In this document: positions 47,765-61,200 of the stretch, one piece after another | Numbering within the stretch: position 1 is the first letter of the stretch | Layout of the letters: every line of letters starts with the position of its first letter | NCBI GenBank assembly: GCA_030268105.1 | Contig: BSDZ01000080.1 | Location: 868,001 to 932,000, forward strand | DNA from: Volvox africanus | Lineage: Eukaryota > Chlorophyta > Chlorophyceae > Chlamydomonadales > Volvocaceae | Length of the DNA: 64,000 nt | Direction: 5' to 3' | The notes under the pieces: model-generated | Told to the model about the DNA's origin: nothing | Databases searched by the model: none | The model's input: only the letters and a program-made list of their open reading frames with translations | Made by a program: the position numbers and the translations under genes

Positions 47765-50700
47765 TCACCACTCGTCAAGCAGAAGCGCATCAACCCCATC
47801 CGCGTAAACGCCGATAGGGCCCCCCTCGAAATTGCCATTTAAACCCATCGCAGCAACCCCATGGACAGCGGCGGCAGCGGCGGCGGGGCTCGACATCAGG
47901 CACTCTGAGACTTCCTGACCTCCTGCTGCAATGGATCCGGCGGCAGTGGCGGCGGCTGCAGCCTCTCCACCAGCTTGGGCAATCACGCTTGCCAGAGGAA
48001 CGGTTCCTGGTACCCCCGCCTCCACTTTCATGAGCACATCGCGGTTTCTTTTTTTACCTTCACCCTCCCTATCCAGCAGCCGTACAGTATCTGTCATCGT
48101 CGCCGTCAACACGCCACGACCTGGCTCCGCGAGCGGCAGCGGCGCTGCAGCCAACACGGCAGACTGCCGCGGCGGACTCGAACCACAGGAAGGGGGTCTC
48201 CTTCCGAGCGGAGAAGCAGAGGGTCCTGGCGACGGTGAACGTCTCCGTGCGCGCTTTGCGGGACGAACACTATCGTGCAATACCAATGCCGCGGGCCCCA
48301 CATCGCCAGCGCATGTCGTCCCCGCAGTATCCTCCCCTTGATGCACATGAAAGCCACCAGCCTCTGCCTCCGCCTCGTCCTCCACCGCCACTATGCGTCT
48401 AGGGTACGATGCTGTCCGCTTCACTAGGGCTGCTCCTGGGGGGGCTGCTCCCGGGGGAGCTGCTGCTCCAGCTCTTGCAGCTAGTGCTGCTACAGACACT
48501 GCTGGTACCGTCCCAGAGGGTTTAATAAGATCCGGATCCGGATCCAAATCCGGGTTACCTTGCTGTGACGGCTCCGGGGCTTTCCTATGCGCTGTCATCG
48601 CGGGGTAAAATGGTCGCGGAGCAGCGACCACCGCCGTTGTTACAGCAGCTGCCGCCGCCGCCGCCGCCGCCGCCGCCATCGCTGCTGCAGATACGTGCGC
48701 CCCGCCGCGACCCTCCACTGCCCCACCCGGCAGCTGATGGCTATCGGAATCCCGCACCTCCCTATTCGATGTCGCCGGCTCTGCCGTTGCCATATTCGTG
48801 GCCCGTGCAGTCATTGCCTCGGCTGCAATTTTGACTTTGGATTTGTTGGGGGTCTCTTTGGCCTCGCCTACCTTGGCAGCCTCAGTCTCAGTCTCAGTCT
48901 CAGTCTCAGTCATCCCACCGCCGCGAAGCTGCAAGCTTTCCAACGCAGCCAAGGTCGTGATCGCCACCCTCGTTGTCATCGCCGCTTCAGTAACAGATGG
49001 CTCAGCGCTGACCGCCCTTCCTCCCACCGCAGCCTCCAGATCCAGACCCACCGCTTCCCGGGGCTCAGCGCCGCCTTCGCAACTGCCACCGTCTTCCAGC
49101 GCAGCAGATGCCGTTGCTACAGCTGCCGTTATGGTCATCGCCGCAGTCACTGCCGCCGTGGAAGTTACCTGTTCCCCTTCCTGAGCTGCCGCCAGCCGGT
49201 TGACAAGTCCAGCTGATGGATCCCATGTGGAAGGTCCTGGCGTCGCCGTCAGCAGCGGCGGCTCGGCCAAAGCCGGCGGGCACTCCTCCGCCTTACTCGC
49301 GCCCACACCTCGCATTTGAGCATCAACGGTGCCGTCAGCTTCGGCGCAGATGTTGGCGTTGAATCCCAACTCGACGGGGCAGCAACGCAGGGCCGATTCC
49401 GCTGCTGCTATCGTATCACGCTCGTCGTGCTGCTTGCTGGCATCAACAGCAGCAGGAAGGCAGCGGCAGCATGTCATTGCCGCCCCAGGCGTAGTTGACG
49501 CCCCCCGTATGGGGTCCGCTGCTTCTGCCCTAGCCATCGTTGGACCCCTTGCCGGCGATCCTGGCATCCGCCCCGTTGCCGCCACAGGCGGCGATCCAGG
49601 CTCTCCATTCCGTGACGGCTCGTCCACCTCCCGCATGCTGCCGCTACGACGGCGCAGTTGTGAACCTTTGTCCGGCACGTCAACGACCGCCTCCGCGGGA
49701 TGATGCGTAGCGTATTGAACCCACTGGATGCAATCCTTCCTCTGGGGGCCAGCCGGTCCTTCACCCGTAACGGCGTTCTCCGCCACCACCGTCCGCCAAC
49801 GAGCCCCTCGCTTTGCCCCGGCTCCAACGAGCTCCGGCTCCGACCCCAATGCTAAGCCTGCCTTCTCCCGCAACCTACCCCCTTCCGCTTCTCCTCCCAC
49901 GTTTTCGTATATCTCGACGTGGGTAAGATCCTCCCCCAACGTGCCAGCTGCAACTGCACCCTCGCCCCGCTTCCGCTCCCGAACAGCCCCCACCACTGCC
50001 TCGCGGCTTCCGCCCTTGCCATTCGCAGCCCCTCCAAAACTGATTGCATTCTCACTTGGACCCCCAGCTTCCGCATCGCCGAACTCCATTGCTGCCGCCG
50101 CTGATGCAGCCGCCCCGATGTCAACCCCGCCTGCGTGAAGTGCTCCCCCCTTTAAGCCAAATTGCTCTGGGTTGCGTTCCGCCGCCGTTCGGCCCCTTCC
50201 CACGTCTTCCCCTGCTATAGTGGCATGCAACCCAGCCTCCGCCACATCCACCTCCATGACCTCCTCCATGGCCATGACGCCAGCCCCGGCTCCACAGCCC
50301 GGCCCCGGCTGCCCCTCCGCACTCGCCATGTCATTACGGCCCAGACCTGCGGCTATCGGCGCCAAGGGCTGCTGGCTCTGCTGAGGGTCAGCGCCTCCCA
50401 CCAACATACGCCCTTCACCAGTGCTGTGATCATTGCACAGCCTCCCTTGCTGCATGTGCGGCTTCGACTGTGGCTGCAACTGTGGTTGTGTGCCGCAACT
50501 GTGGAGGTGTAAGTGCTGCACTGCGGGCAGCTGACGCGGTGGTTCGACTACCGCCTCTGTAGCTCGGGCTGCGGCGAGCTCACGGCCTTCGTGCTGCCCT
50601 TGCCGCCCGCGCTCCTCATCCTCCGGCATCAGCCCGAGTTCCAATTCCATTTCCTCCCCCTTCCCGTGCTGCTGCCTGCCATCCTCCTCCGCTTCTTCCT

Positions 50701-52282
50701 CCTCCTGCTGTCCGTCTTGAGACCTGGCATCGCCGCGTTCCAGGACTGAGCCGTTCCGTCGGCCGGCACAGCCTAAACAGGATTCACGCGGACCTGCTTT
50801 CAGCCTCTTGCTCTCAAGGTTTGTCAACTTGGCACTGCTCAATGATGACTTGGTGCAAGCATTGTTTGCATCAGCCCCCAAGCAACCTACTGGCGACTGC
50901 TCCGGAACCAGCTCCACGCCATCATCAGCATCGTAGAGCGGTACTGATGCCGCACTCGTCGCTCCGAAACCACTCAACCGGTTCTGGCCGCAGAGACCAG
51001 CTGCTAGACCTGCAGCATGTCGCTGGACCCTGACGGCGGCGGAAACAGGGCCGTCCTCATCTACCGCCGCCGGCGCAGCAGCCACCGCTACCGGCGGTGC
51101 CGCCGCTGCCGCCGTGCTGACGGCGGCGACGACGGCAGCCGTGCTGTGTACGTGCGATGACACGGAAGTCATGTTGGGCGTTACAGCTGCGGGCGATGCG
51201 GGCCCCCCCACATCTACGGCTTGGCCAGGGTCCGGACCATGACAGGGTGAGGATGTGGGTAGCGGCAGTAGCTGGACGTGAGCAGCAGCGGGCGGTGAAG
51301 CACTACTGCTGCGCGCGGGGCCCCTTCCCGTCTTCTTCAGTTGCGGCCGGCGCTGCAGCGGCGCCTCTGTTGGCGCCGGCAATGTCACGTGTGCATTAGC
51401 GGGACGCGGCGGTGGGTGCGACGGCACTGGCTGATGTGGGGGCGGCTCTGACTCTGCATCCCGTCGTTTGGTCGCCGTCGAAGGGGAAAGCTCTCCTCTT
51501 GATGACGCCGACGGCGAACCCAACGCCGACGCCGACGCCGACGGCGGCATCCTTGGCTTCACCCGCGGCGGAAGCCGAGCTGGCACCGACGTCATCGCTG
51601 GGGGCGGTTTCGGAGCCGATGCCGGAGGCGGGTGGGTTTTGCCATCAAGCCTTCCATCCCCTTCACATTCTTCCTCTGTCTCAGCTTTTCCATCAGCCAC
51701 CGCCAAAGATTGCGGCGGAGGCCGCGGTGGAAGACGATGCATCGTGTTACAGGCGGTATTACCTGGGATAGCAGCAGTAGCAGCATTTGCAGCATTTGCA
51801 GCAGTAGCAGCAGTGTCCGTTGCTGCTACAGCACGGCCGTTTGCTCCCGGATCCACACCCGCGTGTGAGTCCCTCCCTGGACTATTCATCCAGCTTGAGG
51901 CGGTGGGGTCGGTCACCGCCTTGTCCCCCAACACCGCTGGCGGGGCCGGGGCTGCCGTGGCTGCCCCCCTGACGCTGGGCTCCGAAACCGTAACCGCACC
52001 GGAAGCGTTGAAGTGTCCGCTGCTTCTGTTAGGTAGCGGCGGAGGCGGCGGCGCCGTTGGCGACGGGTGTATGGCCACCTCGGCTTCCACCTCCGCCGTC
52101 CCGGGGTGCAGCGGTGGGTGCGACGGCGCCGGCATCAGCGCCTCCAGAGATGCTGCGTAAGCCTGCGAAGACGAGGAGGGGTGACCAGGAAGACCCAGGG
52201 TTCCGCCTGAAGCCGGTGAGCTCGCGGAAACTGGAGGGAGCGCAGCTCCCCTTGGTACCTTCGGAATGAACAAACACCCAAC
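47765..52282 (-). other. 4.5-kb terminal exon coding for a low-complexity tail
   Basis: One uninterrupted frame of 1,506 codons, rich in Ala, Gly, Pro, Glu and Thr, with a Thr-Glu dipeptide run (48887-48911) and poly-Ala runs. The acceptor GAAAGCAG ends at 52283 and the frame continues from the upstream exon in phase 0. No folded domain was recognised. If it were a separate gene, it would need its own ATG: the first codons after the acceptor contain TTG but no ATG close by. Confidence 0.7.
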
Positions 52283-55200
52283 CTGCTTTCCATGTATGTT
52301 ATAATATATATTATTTATAATGTATAAAATACGTATATATACATATTGTATGTATATATTATGTTATTTAAATTTTACATTATATTGTATTTTATTTTCT
52401 TGGATGAGAAATGTCAGCTTCGGATAGCATCTTCTTTTAGTTTTGATGTGGCAGGTGTCTCGTACTGTACGCGATCATTGCGTGCAGGTCAGGCGGCGGC
52501 CTGTACGGCCTGTACGGCCTGTACGCGGGCAAAACCTTCTGCAACCCCCCCCTCCCCCGCTGTGGCTGTGACGGCACCCCCCGCTCTGTGGCTCTGTCAA
52601 AACATATACGAAACGACATCTCGACATCCGCTCCAACATCAGAGTTACGAATGCGCCTCTCACTCACCTGCTCAAGAAGACGACCCACTGCCACATCGCC
52701 GTCATTTGGACGAGAATAAGGCCCTGGGCGCCTTCCGACTCCCTCCGCCTCGGCGGCGGCTGCGGCGGAACGCTTCCAAGTGCCGCTGCCGCCGGCGGCG
52801 GAGGTGGGGGAGATGGGGACGTGCGTAGCGGCAGCGCCCCATCCTCGGACACCTTCACCTGACAGCCCCGCCAACCTGACGGCCATGCCCAGTAACTGCT
52901 GCGAAGTGCCTTCCTTGCTACGGCCGCCGCCGCTGAGCTCCTCCGCTACAGCCGAGTTATAACAGGAGGCCCACAAGTGCTGCAGCTCCGCGGTGGGGTA
53001 CAACAGCTGCGGCGCGGTCGCGGCGCCGCTGCCAGCGCCGTCATTCCTACCGCCTCCGCCACCGCCTCCGCCACCGCCATCACCATACTGCTGTCGGAGT
53101 TTAAGTGCGACCTCCGCCGCCCGGTCGTACACTCTGAGACGCACCGCGGGGCTACACAGCTGCGTCAGTCGGCGGATGGCCTGAAGTCCGTTGGGTTGGC
53201 GGGACCCCCGATCGCGGGAGCAGTGGAGAGCGGTCAGCGGAAAGATGCGGATTCTCATTAGAAAGAACAGATCGGAGGACTTAACATGTGATGACATAAT
53301 ACTGCACTATCGTACTTTTGCGCTTAATTACGATGTTTTGCTCTCGTATGAGAGTTTGGGAGTCAATGGCGGGCACATAACAATTTGCAGCGCCTGTCGT
53401 AACCTGTTTTTTGTCCGATTAAATAAAGGGTTGTTAATTCGAGTAGTAGTAGTAGATTCCCAAAGTAACCGAGTAAGGAGAGTTGTACCGGTAGGAGCTT
53501 AACACCATTCATCAACATAAACAATCACAACATCCCAAATTATCCAAATGAAAATGAAATGCGACGAAAATGGGGGATAGAGGGGGTAGCTCTCCGTTGT
53601 GGCCGCATCCAGAGGCCCACCCGTGCTACGATGCAAACATTCCCTCCGCCGTCTGCGCCTCTTCCGTCTGCGCCTCTTCCGTCTGCGCCTCTTCCGTCAG
53701 CGCCTCTTCCGTCAGCGCCTCTTCCGTCAGCGCCTCTTCCGTCTGCGCCTCTTCCGTCTGCGCCGGTCGCCGCCATTGCCTTGCGCATAGCAAAGCCCAG
53801 GAGGCTGCACGCCATGGGCGCACAGCGCCACGGCCGATCGGCCGCCAGACACAGCTCCGCCAGCGCCTCCAGCTGCGCCGCCGACACCGCCGTATCCTCC
53901 ACTAGGGCCTGAGCAGGAGCCAGATTATCCAGTACGAGTGTAGTACAAGTGTAGTACGACAGAGTACGTGTGTATTTCAGCAGACTAATTCATCACAGGT
54001 AGTGCCCCACGTACCCAGAACGACTAATGCGCGTACGATTTTCGAGGTTACTGTACATCCACATATATCCACAACGCAGTTCGTACTTTTGTGTCTCTAT
54101 CAGGCAAGGGTCTCGCCCTCACCACCAAAGCTACCCGCTGCAGCTGCAGAACTCAAACACAAACACACACATGCACCTACACACCCAGGTGCCCAATTTA
54201 CTTGGAGCGCCGCTTTCTGTCGCAGCTCATCCCGTTGAAAGGTGGCCGCCACAAAGTACAGCTGCGACAGCGCCGCCCGAAGGACGGCCGCCTCCTCCGG
54301 CCCCTCCTTCATCCCCTTGCCGGCCCCCCCCGCCTTCTCCCCCTCCGCACCGCCGAGGGATGACCTCCTCCCCCGCACCCCCCCGGCGCCTTCGTCGCCG
54401 GCGCTGCCGCTGCCACATGGACCGATCGCCACTGCCATTGGGGGCGGCCGTCCCCTTCGCGAGACCCCCGGGTCGGACGCCAGCTTACTGGTTGGGCACG
54501 ACCCATGGGCCGGACAGTCCCACGGGTCGTTGTTGACGCAGCTGCACTCGTCTAGGAGCTTTCGGGCGGACTTCACTAATTCCGAATCAGGATTGCTGTT
54601 GTACAAACTGTACGACTCCAGCATACTGGCGGCCACCGTCACCATCGCGACCTAGTCAAAGGCCGTATCGCGCAGTTTTGTTCTTACAATGCCGTACAAC
54701 AAGCGTACGACAACTGTCCAGTTGCCTCAAAACATCTAATCACATTTAAAAGCTAAAAGGATAAGGCGGTTATGGTTTGCTAGCTTAACTCACCCGTAAG
54801 GCTGGCGATCCGTTGCCTGGAGTGAAACTGCCACCACCACCACCACCGCTGCCATTCGCTCTGCCGCCGCCGCCGCCGCTGCCGCCACTATTACCGCCGC
54901 CGCCGCCACAGCGGCTAGGTGCCATCTGTTGACGTGCCGTAGCGGCTCCTCCGGGTGCGTTAGCGGCCCCAGGCTCTCCGTCAGTGCGTGAGTCCATCCG
55001 CAACGCCGCGTGCAGCTGTCTCGCGCAGCCCAACGCTGCAGCCGCCATGTGAACATCCCGGCGGTGCTGCGTAGGCGGCGGCGGCAAGTCAAAGATCTCA
55101 GCGCTGCCATACTTATGTCCCCCCAACACGTCGTCACAATGGCGGCTGTCGTCGTCCTCGTCGTCGTTGAATGCGTCCGGAATTTCATCGCTGTCGTCAC

Positions 55201-58200
55201 CGTCGTCTTCAGCGCTGGCTTCTGCAGTACCGCCGGTACCGCCACCACCAGATGGTTCCAGATCGTCCGCCGCCTCCAGCCCCAGGAAGTCGTACACCAG
55301 ACCCAGAGCGACGTCGCGCAGCCACGTCAAGGTCGCCTGTGAATACAAGGAACGCCAAATGTCGCGCAATGCCACAAGACGTTTTGGTTTGGAATCTGAG
55401 GAAGCAGAAATCACTGCTGTCAACGATGTCGTACTTTGACAGTTTAATAGAACTTGAAAAATGAAATTAAAACTTGATATTTACGCTGGCTTTCCCGAAA
55501 ATCAACGGCACTGGAAATGCGGCCCACGGCCGGGTGACCTGCGAGGAGAGCAAGCAGCGTCTTGACCCCACTACTGCTGTTCACAACGCCGATGCGTCTC
55601 GGCGCCACGCCTCCAAAACTGAAACTGAAAATCTTTCCATCCGTCTTCATATTCTCCGGAACTGATTATGTACATATTGGTACATAATCAGTTCCGGAAA
55701 ATATTTGGACGTTAAGAACCTTCTGCCTTCCACCACTTGGCTTCCGTACCGTACGGACCTGCGCCTCCGAAACCGCAGCCAGCTCTGTGATGACGGCAGA
55801 CGGGCTGGTGGCCGGCAGGCGGCCGCAAAGCCACTGCAGGTCACGTAACGCCACTTCGGCGGTCTGGTACGACAGGCGGGAGCCTCCGCCGCTGGTGGCG
55901 GCGCGGGCGGCCGTTGCAGTAGGTGTCGTAGTCATCGCTTCTGCTGCTGCCGCAACCACGTACGACACCGTGCCGTTACGACAGGGCCCGACGGCGGCAG
56001 CGGAGGCCACTGGCGGCGTCACTGCCGCCAGGGATGGGTCAGAACGTAATCGCGCCACCACGCAGTTCCGTGTGAGAATTATAGCAGCGGTCAGGTCTCC
56101 GGCGGCGCCGCCAGTGTTCGCGACAACGGAAGGAAGCCCAGATGGCACGCTTGCTGCTGCGTCGGCTGCGTTGCCGCCGCCGCCGCCGCCGCAATAGCGC
56201 ATCGCCAGTTGCGTCGCAGTGACGGCAATGCGGTGGCGTCCGGCGCGAATTGCGATGTCGTATGCCACCTACCAGTAAAAGAGTACGATTGTACACAGCA
56301 ACAGTAACAGTAACAGTAACAGCAACAGCAACAGCAACAGTAACAGCAACAGTAACAGCAACAGCAACAGCAGTGTAAAAGTATTCAGTGAAATATCTCC
56401 TGCTAAGAAGATTGAAACAACGCCTCAGCCCCTCCGCCCCTCCGGGCCCCCTTACCGCCAAAAAATAATGCTCAAAATCGCGGCATTGAGGTAACCGTTC
56501 TACCAGACGCAACGGTTCCTCATCGTCATAATTCACTGCAACCGAACCCGTTGCGATTGCTGTTGCTGTTTCAACGCCCATGTTGTCTTGAGCTGAGCCC
56601 GGCATTAGCACCGCCGCCGCCGCCGCCACCCGATGTCCCTCCCGGCCAGCCGCCTCCTCCTCCTGTAGCTGTAGCAAAAGCCGGAGTCTAAGGAGCAGTA
56701 GCACTGCTGAGTCGGACTCGTGGGGTTCAACGAAGTCTAAGTACCCAACCGCCATCCGAAGCTGACCCATGGCGGCATAGCAGTTGCTCAGCATCCGTGC
56801 CGTACGGCAGTACGGCGCGCTGCCGCCGTTGGCAGCGTACAGTAATGCGGCAGAGAACAGGCGCGCGGCCGAGGCAATATCAGCTAGCTGGTAGTATGCG
56901 GCGGCGCGGGCGAAGAGCATGCGGTGTAGAGCGTCCCGTGGGTCAGTGGCGTCACAGACGGCGGCGACGACGTCGTCGTGTGCTAGAAGACTGAGTAGCT
57001 GTTGCTCCGCAATAGGCCCCTACAAAAACCGCCACATGCGTTGTATACTTTTAACCACCTTAATGGCATATACAACAGAAACGCACGGTATTGCATGAAT
57101 TGCAGGAGAGCGATGTACATAACTAATTTACGGCAATTTATGTACCTCATGGCACGCGATCGCAGTCGCGACCTGAAGTACAAGCTCGGCGCCCGCGTAC
57201 GGCAGCCAAGCCGCCATCGTACCGTTGGTAGCAATACCTGCCGCCAGGTGCGCGGTGCCTCTTCGTCCCCCACCGCCACCGCCACCGCCACCGCCACCGC
57301 CACTACCGCCACCGCCACCGCCGTCATTCCGACGGCATCGCTTCAGGCAGGCCATCAAACAAGTGGTGATGGCGGGCAGGCAGTTGAGTAGCTGCTCCAG
57401 GGTGGGTGCCTCCAGAATCTGGGAGAGCGCGACCTGGCGGTGGGGTTTAAGTGTGGGCCTTTGCCAGGGTAAAAGAAAGCGGGCAGGGACTGTCCGTTAC
57501 TCCGTTTGGTGCTACTCCAACTGATCATCTGACCATCAGTTGTTCGTTAGATCAGTTTGGGACTGAGACCCCGGGCACCCATTTATTGAAGTCATGCTTG
57601 ATTTGAGGTCTGCACATGACAAGCACATACACACACGTGCGGCCCCCTCCCCCTCACCCCCTCTCCCCCCATCCCCAGCGATTGCATCAAGTGGCTGAGC
57701 GCTCCGCCATCCCAAAGAGACATCCCAAAACGTAATATTCCAAATACCAAAATTAAATATCCCAAAATAATATTGTAAAAATACTTTTGCTTCCACCTCA
57801 GGCAAGCGAAATTCACCGTACTTTGACAATCGCGATCGTACACATCGGGTGCGGCTCGATTTCACGCGCCAACATCGCCGCCGCCTCCGCCACCTTGCCC
57901 AGACCCAAGGTAGCTCTCAACCGGAAGAGCGACACCTCCAGCGCTTTTCGCTGAGCAGCTGCGTCCGCTGCTGAGGCGGCGGCGGTGCCGCCGCCACTGC
58001 CGCCAGACGTCAACACCAGCGGCCCATGGGTCCCTGCCACAACGGCCGGCCCGCCGCCGCCAGTGTCAACACGAACGCCAATGCCAATGCCGCCGCCGTT
58101 CATGATCGAGCTCCTTGATGACCGTTCGTACTCCCGAATGTACGACAGCGCATCTTCGAAGTTTCTTAGGCGGAGGTTGCCGGAGATCATCATGGTCAGC

Positions 58201-61200
58201 ACCTGCGATGCCGTTACAGGGAAGGTGTTGACTTTTCATTCGCTAATTGATAACTGATGTGAGGCATCGACTCACTTCCTCCTGAGAGTCCCTTCGGACC
58301 GCCACTGCCCATCACACGGTATGTGGCCGGTTCCCGACGACGAGCTCCCGTCTGGCCCCCCTTGCGGGTTTCCCTTCCCTTCCCGCATATACACATAAAC
58401 ACGTACACAGGCACACGTGTACGTACACACGTACACAGACAGACACACAGACACGCACACCCACTCCCGCCTTTCGCCCCCCAAGCCAACCCCTACCTCG
58501 AATCGAATATCTGCCAGATCGCCGGCGGGGTCGACGTCCCGCCGCCACGCCACCGCCAACTCCTCCTCCCCCTCCACCGTTTGCGCGTCGATGGGTCCCT
58601 CCATCACAGCCTCCAGAAGCGCCAGGGCATCCGCCAACAGCACAAGGCCCTCTTGCACTGCCACTGCCCTCTGCTGCCGCTGTGGAGGGGCCTGCGGCTG
58701 CGACGACTGTCTCCGTACCAGGGCCTGTGGTGGAGGTTCCGGCCCCTCAGTAACGGTGGCGGCGGCGGCGGCGGTGGCAGCGGTGCCGCCGCCACCGCAT
58801 CCGTGACCGCGTGTGTGTCCTGATGCTATTCTGGTTCGATCCGCTGCGTGAGTCTCTTCGACGTCCAGGACTGGTAAGGACTCCGCACCGAGCCGCTCCG
58901 CGACCTCCATCTTCTCGGAGGCAGTCATCATGAGCCCCGCCGCGGCGGCCAGGGTGGTGGACGTGACGAGGTGGGGCGGGGTGTTTGGACCGGTCAACAC
59001 ACGTTGTAGCTGAGAGAGAAGGTTCGTCCTCAGGGCCTGTGATACGGAGTGGGGGAGGATGTCTGGAATTCGGATTTGGATGTCGTACCTCTGTAGCAGC
59101 ACATGCCTAGCTACATCTGCATAGCTATACGCAGCAAAGACCTGATCATGTCGGAAGATGGGCATCTTCCAGCCAGCCAGCCAGACAGACAGACAGACAG
59201 ACAGACAGACACAGTCCATCCATTCCGGCAGGACTCGAGCTCTACCCCTATGTAGACACCCCCTAATCAGGATACCACATCGGATCGGTGCTGCGCACGT
59301 ATCACCAACCTGGCAGGTTGGTGATACGTTATGTGACCTGTCGTACCTGTCGTACATGTCGTAGGCACCGCATTGCGGACACGGCGTGCTCCCTCACCTT
59401 ATGGCCCTCCGCGAGCGCCATACGTAAGCTCTCAAGCAGTACCCCCACCTCGACAAAGAGGTATTCCCCGGCGCTGATGCCAAGTCGAGACCAGGGGCCG
59501 CTGCCGCCACAAGCTCCGCCACCGTCATCGCCGCCGCCGCCGCCGCCGCCACTCTCGCCCACGTCCTCAACTTCCAGTCCATTCCTCGACTCCTCGTCTT
59601 CTCCCTCCTCTCTTGCCAAAGCCGCGCCGTTGCCGCGGCGGCTAGCGTAATCCATACGGCACCGTACGGATTGCATGTACGACAGTTCGTACTTCGGTTG
59701 TACGGCTTCCGAGTCGTACGCTTGCGACAGTTGGCCTAGTCCTTCTCGCGCACGGGCGAGGTGCCAGGCGGCCTGTTCCCTATGCCCGATGTCCAACCAA
59801 AGTTGGCCCATCTGCGTACGGATGTACGACATGCACGGATGGTATCGTAAAACTGGAATTACGTCATCACCTCTCACGAGCGGCAAGGCACGAACGTGCC
59901 AAAAGGCACGTTTTGGATTGTGATGGTTAAAGGTTGGCCGCAATCAGGAAAATGACACCCCCGAAGAGCAGGTGTCGGGCAGGTGCAGTCAGGGGAAGGG
60001 ACGTGCGTAATTGTACCCGGCCCCTCGATACACTTACTCGCCGGAAGAAGGCTACACGGGCGAACAGCGCCGCGTCGGTATCATCCTCTATTCCCCCGCC
60101 GCCGCCGCCGCCGCCGCTTGCGCCAGTCCTTGTCGCAGTGCCGGCGCTCCCGGTCTCATCCCCAACCGCAAGACTGACCGGCTGTCGCTGCTCGCAGATC
60201 AAGTTGTACAATTTGCTGCGAAACCCACAGTGCCGTACAGGATCAGTGGAGCAACAACTGTAATGTGTGATCGATAACGCAGACAGAGGAACAGACAGAC
60301 AAACAGATAGGCAGCAGGCAGGCAGAAAGACATGGTATATATCGTTTTAACAATTTGCTTTTCGGATTCGAATAAAGAGCAACAGCTGAGACCGCTGAGC
60401 TGAGCTGAACCCGAATAATCAGTTACGGGGGCCGACAGCTGCGGAGGAACCGCCACATGCAACTGACTTGATAAGACACACACACGGTTTGCAGCCCACA
60501 TATAGCACCGCCCCCAACGGGATTTTGGTTTTCAACTGCTCCTCACAGTTTTAGAACCGCCGCCACCTCCGCACCTGCCAAGGCTCCGACACACCCTTGA
60601 AAGCTCCGCCGCACCTGCCGCTGCTGCCGCCGATCCCCTGCCGCCGGCGCCGCCACCGCCACCTGCTGCAGCACGTGCTGCCGCATTGACCGCCACCTCC
60701 TAAGAACGGCAGTTTCAGCGAAATCAACATTAAAGCAGGCAGGCCGACATACGGACGGGGGGCGGGCGGGGTGGGACTCCCTCGGGGGGGGGTGCATTGG
60801 GGCGGGCAGGCGTTAAATCGAGTTTGGCATGCCGTCAGTGGCCACCACCTGCCCCGTGAGCCACTTGGAAAATCAACATGTATGGCAAATCCAACAAGGC
60901 TAATGTATAATATGGCTCCGAGTCCCTTGAGAGAGGACTGACAATCTGTCTTTATCTTGACCTTTTCCTGACCCAGTCTGGCGGATCCCGACCCGGTCCG
61001 ACTGCCTGTCTTCAGACTGTTACTATTCTCACCAAGCACAAGCTGCACAGGCGCCAGAGGTCCTCCCGGTCGCACTGACCCACGGGACGACACGCAGTCT
61101 GATGGCCGCCATCGCCTCCACTGCTGACGCCGCGATCCCGCAGAGCTTTTTGAAGTGCCGCAACAACGGATGCTAGCTGTTCCAACTCCTCATCAGACGG

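Noticed and set aside
51468..52160. 230-codon plus-strand ORF opposite the ZIP4-like tail
   Set aside because: It is an antisense shadow of the 4.5-kb GC-rich exon. The minus frame is open six times longer and splices in phase to conserved exons.
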